Shown here: positions 14,170-15,278 of the stretch, piece by piece
How positions within the stretch are numbered: position 1 is the first letter of the stretch
How the letters are laid out: each line of letters begins with the position of its first letter
Assembly: GCA_035529405.1 (NCBI GenBank)
Contig: DATKWV010000012.1
Span: 1-15,278 of the forward strand
DNA: 15,278 nt
Direction: 5' to 3'
Origin: DATKWV01 sp035529405
Lineage (GTDB): Bacteria; Planctomycetota; Phycisphaerae; Sedimentisphaerales; Anaerobacaceae
The notes under the pieces: generated by a model
The model's input: the letters and a program-made list of their open reading frames with translations, nothing else
Databases searched by the model: none
What the model was told of the DNA's origin: nothing
Position numbers and translations under genes: made by a program

Positions 14170-14348
14170 CCTCTTTTCCAATAGAATATCAAATTGATCT
14201 CAAAAATTCAAAGTTTCCAGCTTCATTTTGAGACTATTTCAGTCACAATAATAGCAAAAACACGAATTTGACCACTGATTATCGTTTCTTTGACATACCT
14301 CAACCAGTGTCCCCATCTGAAATCCAAGTTTTTCAGCAATTCTTGGCA

Positions 14349-14606
14349 TTAACCGTACCCAATGCCCGCAGGTTTCAACTGATGGATACGTTCAAGGATT
14401 TCCTGAAACAATCTTTTTGAAACCAGCACCTCTGCCATCTGAAAGGTTACATATCGAGCATGCTTGACAACTTTGGCTCCGATCTTAATCAATTTTACCC
14501 TGAGAGTTCGCAGTGACCATTCCTTTACTGTCTTTGGTAAAGCCAAACGTCTCAGGAAATTTCTCTGGAAATGGTTGTACAAAGATGGGGTTTTGTGTTT
14601 AACATT
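14349..14606 (-). pseudogene. 5'-truncated DDE transposase remnant, IS1380-like C-terminus
   Basis: About 77 residues on the minus strand read as the end of an IS1380/IS4-type DDE transposase: NHFQRNFLRRLALPKTVKEW, then SLRTLRVKLIKIGAKVVKHA, then FQMAEVLVSKRLFQEILERI. The pattern LALP...WSL.TLR.KL.KIGAKVV.HARY..FQ.AEV....LF..IL.RI is recalled as the family C-terminus, after the catalytic core. A full transposase is over 400 residues, so at least 80% is gone, including the DDE residues. The frame hits a stop at 14607-14609 and resemblance is lost upstream of about 14585; no transposase-like sequence was seen further up in other frames. A decayed relic, not a mobile unit. Family assignment is from memory and moderately sure. 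Confidence 0.75.
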
Positions 14607-14713
14607 TCAGAGTTATGAGTTAATATTGATTGACCAAGCAACGGAAAATTCGTACACTGGCAGAAACAGTCTGTTCTGAGCCAGAGGCATGGGGGGACAA
14701 GCTTTCCCGTTTT

Positions 14714-14726
14714 ATACAGACTGTAT
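14714..14726. promoter_or_regulatory. 13-base palindrome ahead of the SHOCT-protein gene
   Basis: ATACAG-A-CTGTAT is a perfect 6+1+6 inverted repeat centred on 14720, about 20 bases before the AAAGGAG at 14744-14750. It has the same geometry as the palindrome at 11566-11578 but a different sequence. Possible operator; chance is a real alternative. Confidence 0.25.
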
Positions 14727-14792
14727 GAGCATTGTTGGGCTTGAAAGGAGAAAATTATACCCATTGGATTAGCAATTTTATTCAGCGCTGGA

Positions 14793-15203
14793 TTGTTTAT
14801 CCTTTGTAGGATAATTGAAGTTGTGGCGGAATTACCCTACGTGGTCACCGTGACAATGGTTATTTTGACAGCAATTTGGGCGGGGTTTGATGCGCATAAG
14901 ATTGAGTTGAAGAAATACAAAACACCGGGTATTGAATATGGTGCATACGGGGCACTTGCTATCGTTCTTGGACTTTGGATTATAGGATTTCCTTGGTATC
15001 TATCGATGAGAGGGAAAATAAAACGAGGTGAGGCTCAGTTAAGGGATAAATATAAAGGCGAAGTAAAACCGGTGCCGGTTGCGGAGGAAACCGACTATGG
15101 GAACATACTATCCCAAGTTGAAAAATTAGCAGAGATGAAGAGCAAAGGTATTCTAACAGAAGAAGAATTTCAATTACAAAAGTCGAGATTGCTTTCTTCT
15201 TAA
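14793..15203 (+). CDS. Two-helix membrane protein with C-terminal SHOCT domain
   Basis: The visible 136 residues hold hydrophobic helices at about 12-31 and 52-70 (ALAIVLGLWIIGFPWYL), a basic cytoplasmic stretch, and a C-terminal SHOCT motif at 105-134: ILSQVEKLAEMKSKGILTEEEFQLQKSRLL. SHOCT is a short oligomerisation or protein-binding motif found at protein ends. Function of the protein is unknown. The TTG at 14793 lies inside a hydrophobic run and has no ribosome binding site. The frame stays open upstream to a stop at 14742-14744, encoding IPIGLAILFSAG just before. A strong AAAGGAG (14744-14750) sits ahead of an ATT at 14754 and ATA at 14757, with no ATG, GTG or other TTG in frame. The true start may therefore be a rare codon, or the gene may be slightly damaged. 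Confidence 0.78.
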   Translation: MFILCRIIEVVAELPYVVTVTMVILTAIWAGFDAHKIELKKYKTPGIEYGAYGALAIVLGLWIIGFPWYLSMRGKIKRGEAQLRDKYKGEVKPVPVAEETDYGNILSQVEKLAEMKSKGILTEEEFQLQKSRLLSS

Positions 15204-15233
15204 TCTATAGCGCCTTCTGGAAAGGAATGGAAG

Positions 15234-15278
15234 ATGGATTCGGGAACGGGAGAAGCAATAGGTTTTTTACTCTACCTT
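15234..15278 (+). CDS. Start of an unidentified gene cut by the window end
   Basis: AAAGGAA at 15221-15227 precedes ATG 15234, which opens MDSGTGEAIGFLLYL and runs off the edge. The hydrophobic residues suggest a membrane segment. It begins 30 bases after the SHOCT gene and could be in the same unit. An ATG at 15227 in another frame is also open to the edge but has a worse ribosome binding site and reads as polar sequence. Confidence 0.45.
   Translation, partial: MDSGTGEAIGFLLYL

Larger units (their letters stand above)
14074..14348. other. AT-rich intergenic stretch between surface protein and transposase relic
   Basis: 275 bases with no credible gene on either strand. It holds the CGATT repeat and a weak hairpin; the part nearest the transposase remnant may be the old 3' flank or end of the insertion sequence, but no terminal inverted repeat could be identified. 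The line 14221-14280 counts about 32% G+C, against 50% or more in most upstream genes. Confidence 0.6.

Noticed and set aside
14308..14698. GTCCCCAT (14308-14315) and ATGGGGGGAC (14689-14698) as possible terminal inverted repeats of the insertion sequence
   Set aside because: The match is only about 8 bases with a length difference, no target-site duplication was found, and the distance fits no complete element.
14464..14764. Short frames on both strands around the transposase relic (14464-14679 plus, 14552-14764 minus)
   Set aside because: The first is antisense to the transposase fragment. The second shows no similarity to the missing transposase part and no other feature.
1..15278. CRISPR arrays, tRNA or rRNA genes, riboswitches
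   Set aside because: No spaced direct repeats of CRISPR length, no cloverleaf-like or rRNA-like segments in the gaps, and no leader long enough for a known riboswitch class.

Overview
The window looks like a piece of a Planctomycetota genome, most likely the Phycisphaerae/Sedimentisphaerales side. This is inferred from three things. (1) A secreted LamG/parallel-beta-helix protein carries dockerin-like EF-hand repeats and the family signature ending in SPCIDAGDPNS and NGGRINMG. (2) There is a compact type II fatty-acid-synthase-like cassette with an extended acyl carrier protein. (3) The seryl-tRNA synthetase and phosphohexomutase are of divergent subtypes. No tRNA, rRNA or CRISPR array was seen.

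Layout. 1-4143 (+): a lipid or polyketide cassette made of a hotdog dehydratase cut by the window edge, an extended acyl carrier protein, a second hotdog protein whose catalytic His is Arg, a ketosynthase that has lost its Cys and one His (chain-length-factor-like), and a complete ketosynthase. 4187-5467 (+): serS, probably with its own extended -10 promoter inside the preceding gene and a three-unit 9-base repeat in its leader. 10648-5495 (-): a probable operon of DUF2752 membrane protein, lipoprotein, serA, glmM-like phosphohexomutase and a cation diffusion facilitator, with a possible terminator or attenuator just before the phosphohexomutase. 10708-11523 (+): an inositol-monophosphatase-family gene, divergent from the operon, with the two candidate promoters interlocked in 59 bases. 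11653-14073 (+): the large exported LamG/beta-helix/dockerin-like protein. 14074-15278: an AT-richer tail with a 5'-truncated transposase relic, a SHOCT-domain membrane protein with an unclear start, and the first codons of another gene.

How the genes work together. The first five genes supply condensing (KS plus KS-like partner), carrier (ACP) and dehydratase (two hotdog proteins) functions. No ketoreductase, enoyl reductase or acyltransferase lies in the window, so any pathway must continue upstream or borrow housekeeping enzymes. The KS/inactive-KS pair resembles the KS-CLF heterodimers of type II polyketide and aryl-polyene systems. It is the best candidate here for an undescribed product pathway. 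The rest is mostly housekeeping (serine synthesis and charging, amino-sugar precursor supply, metal export), followed by an accessory region of surface-protein evolution and mobile-element decay.
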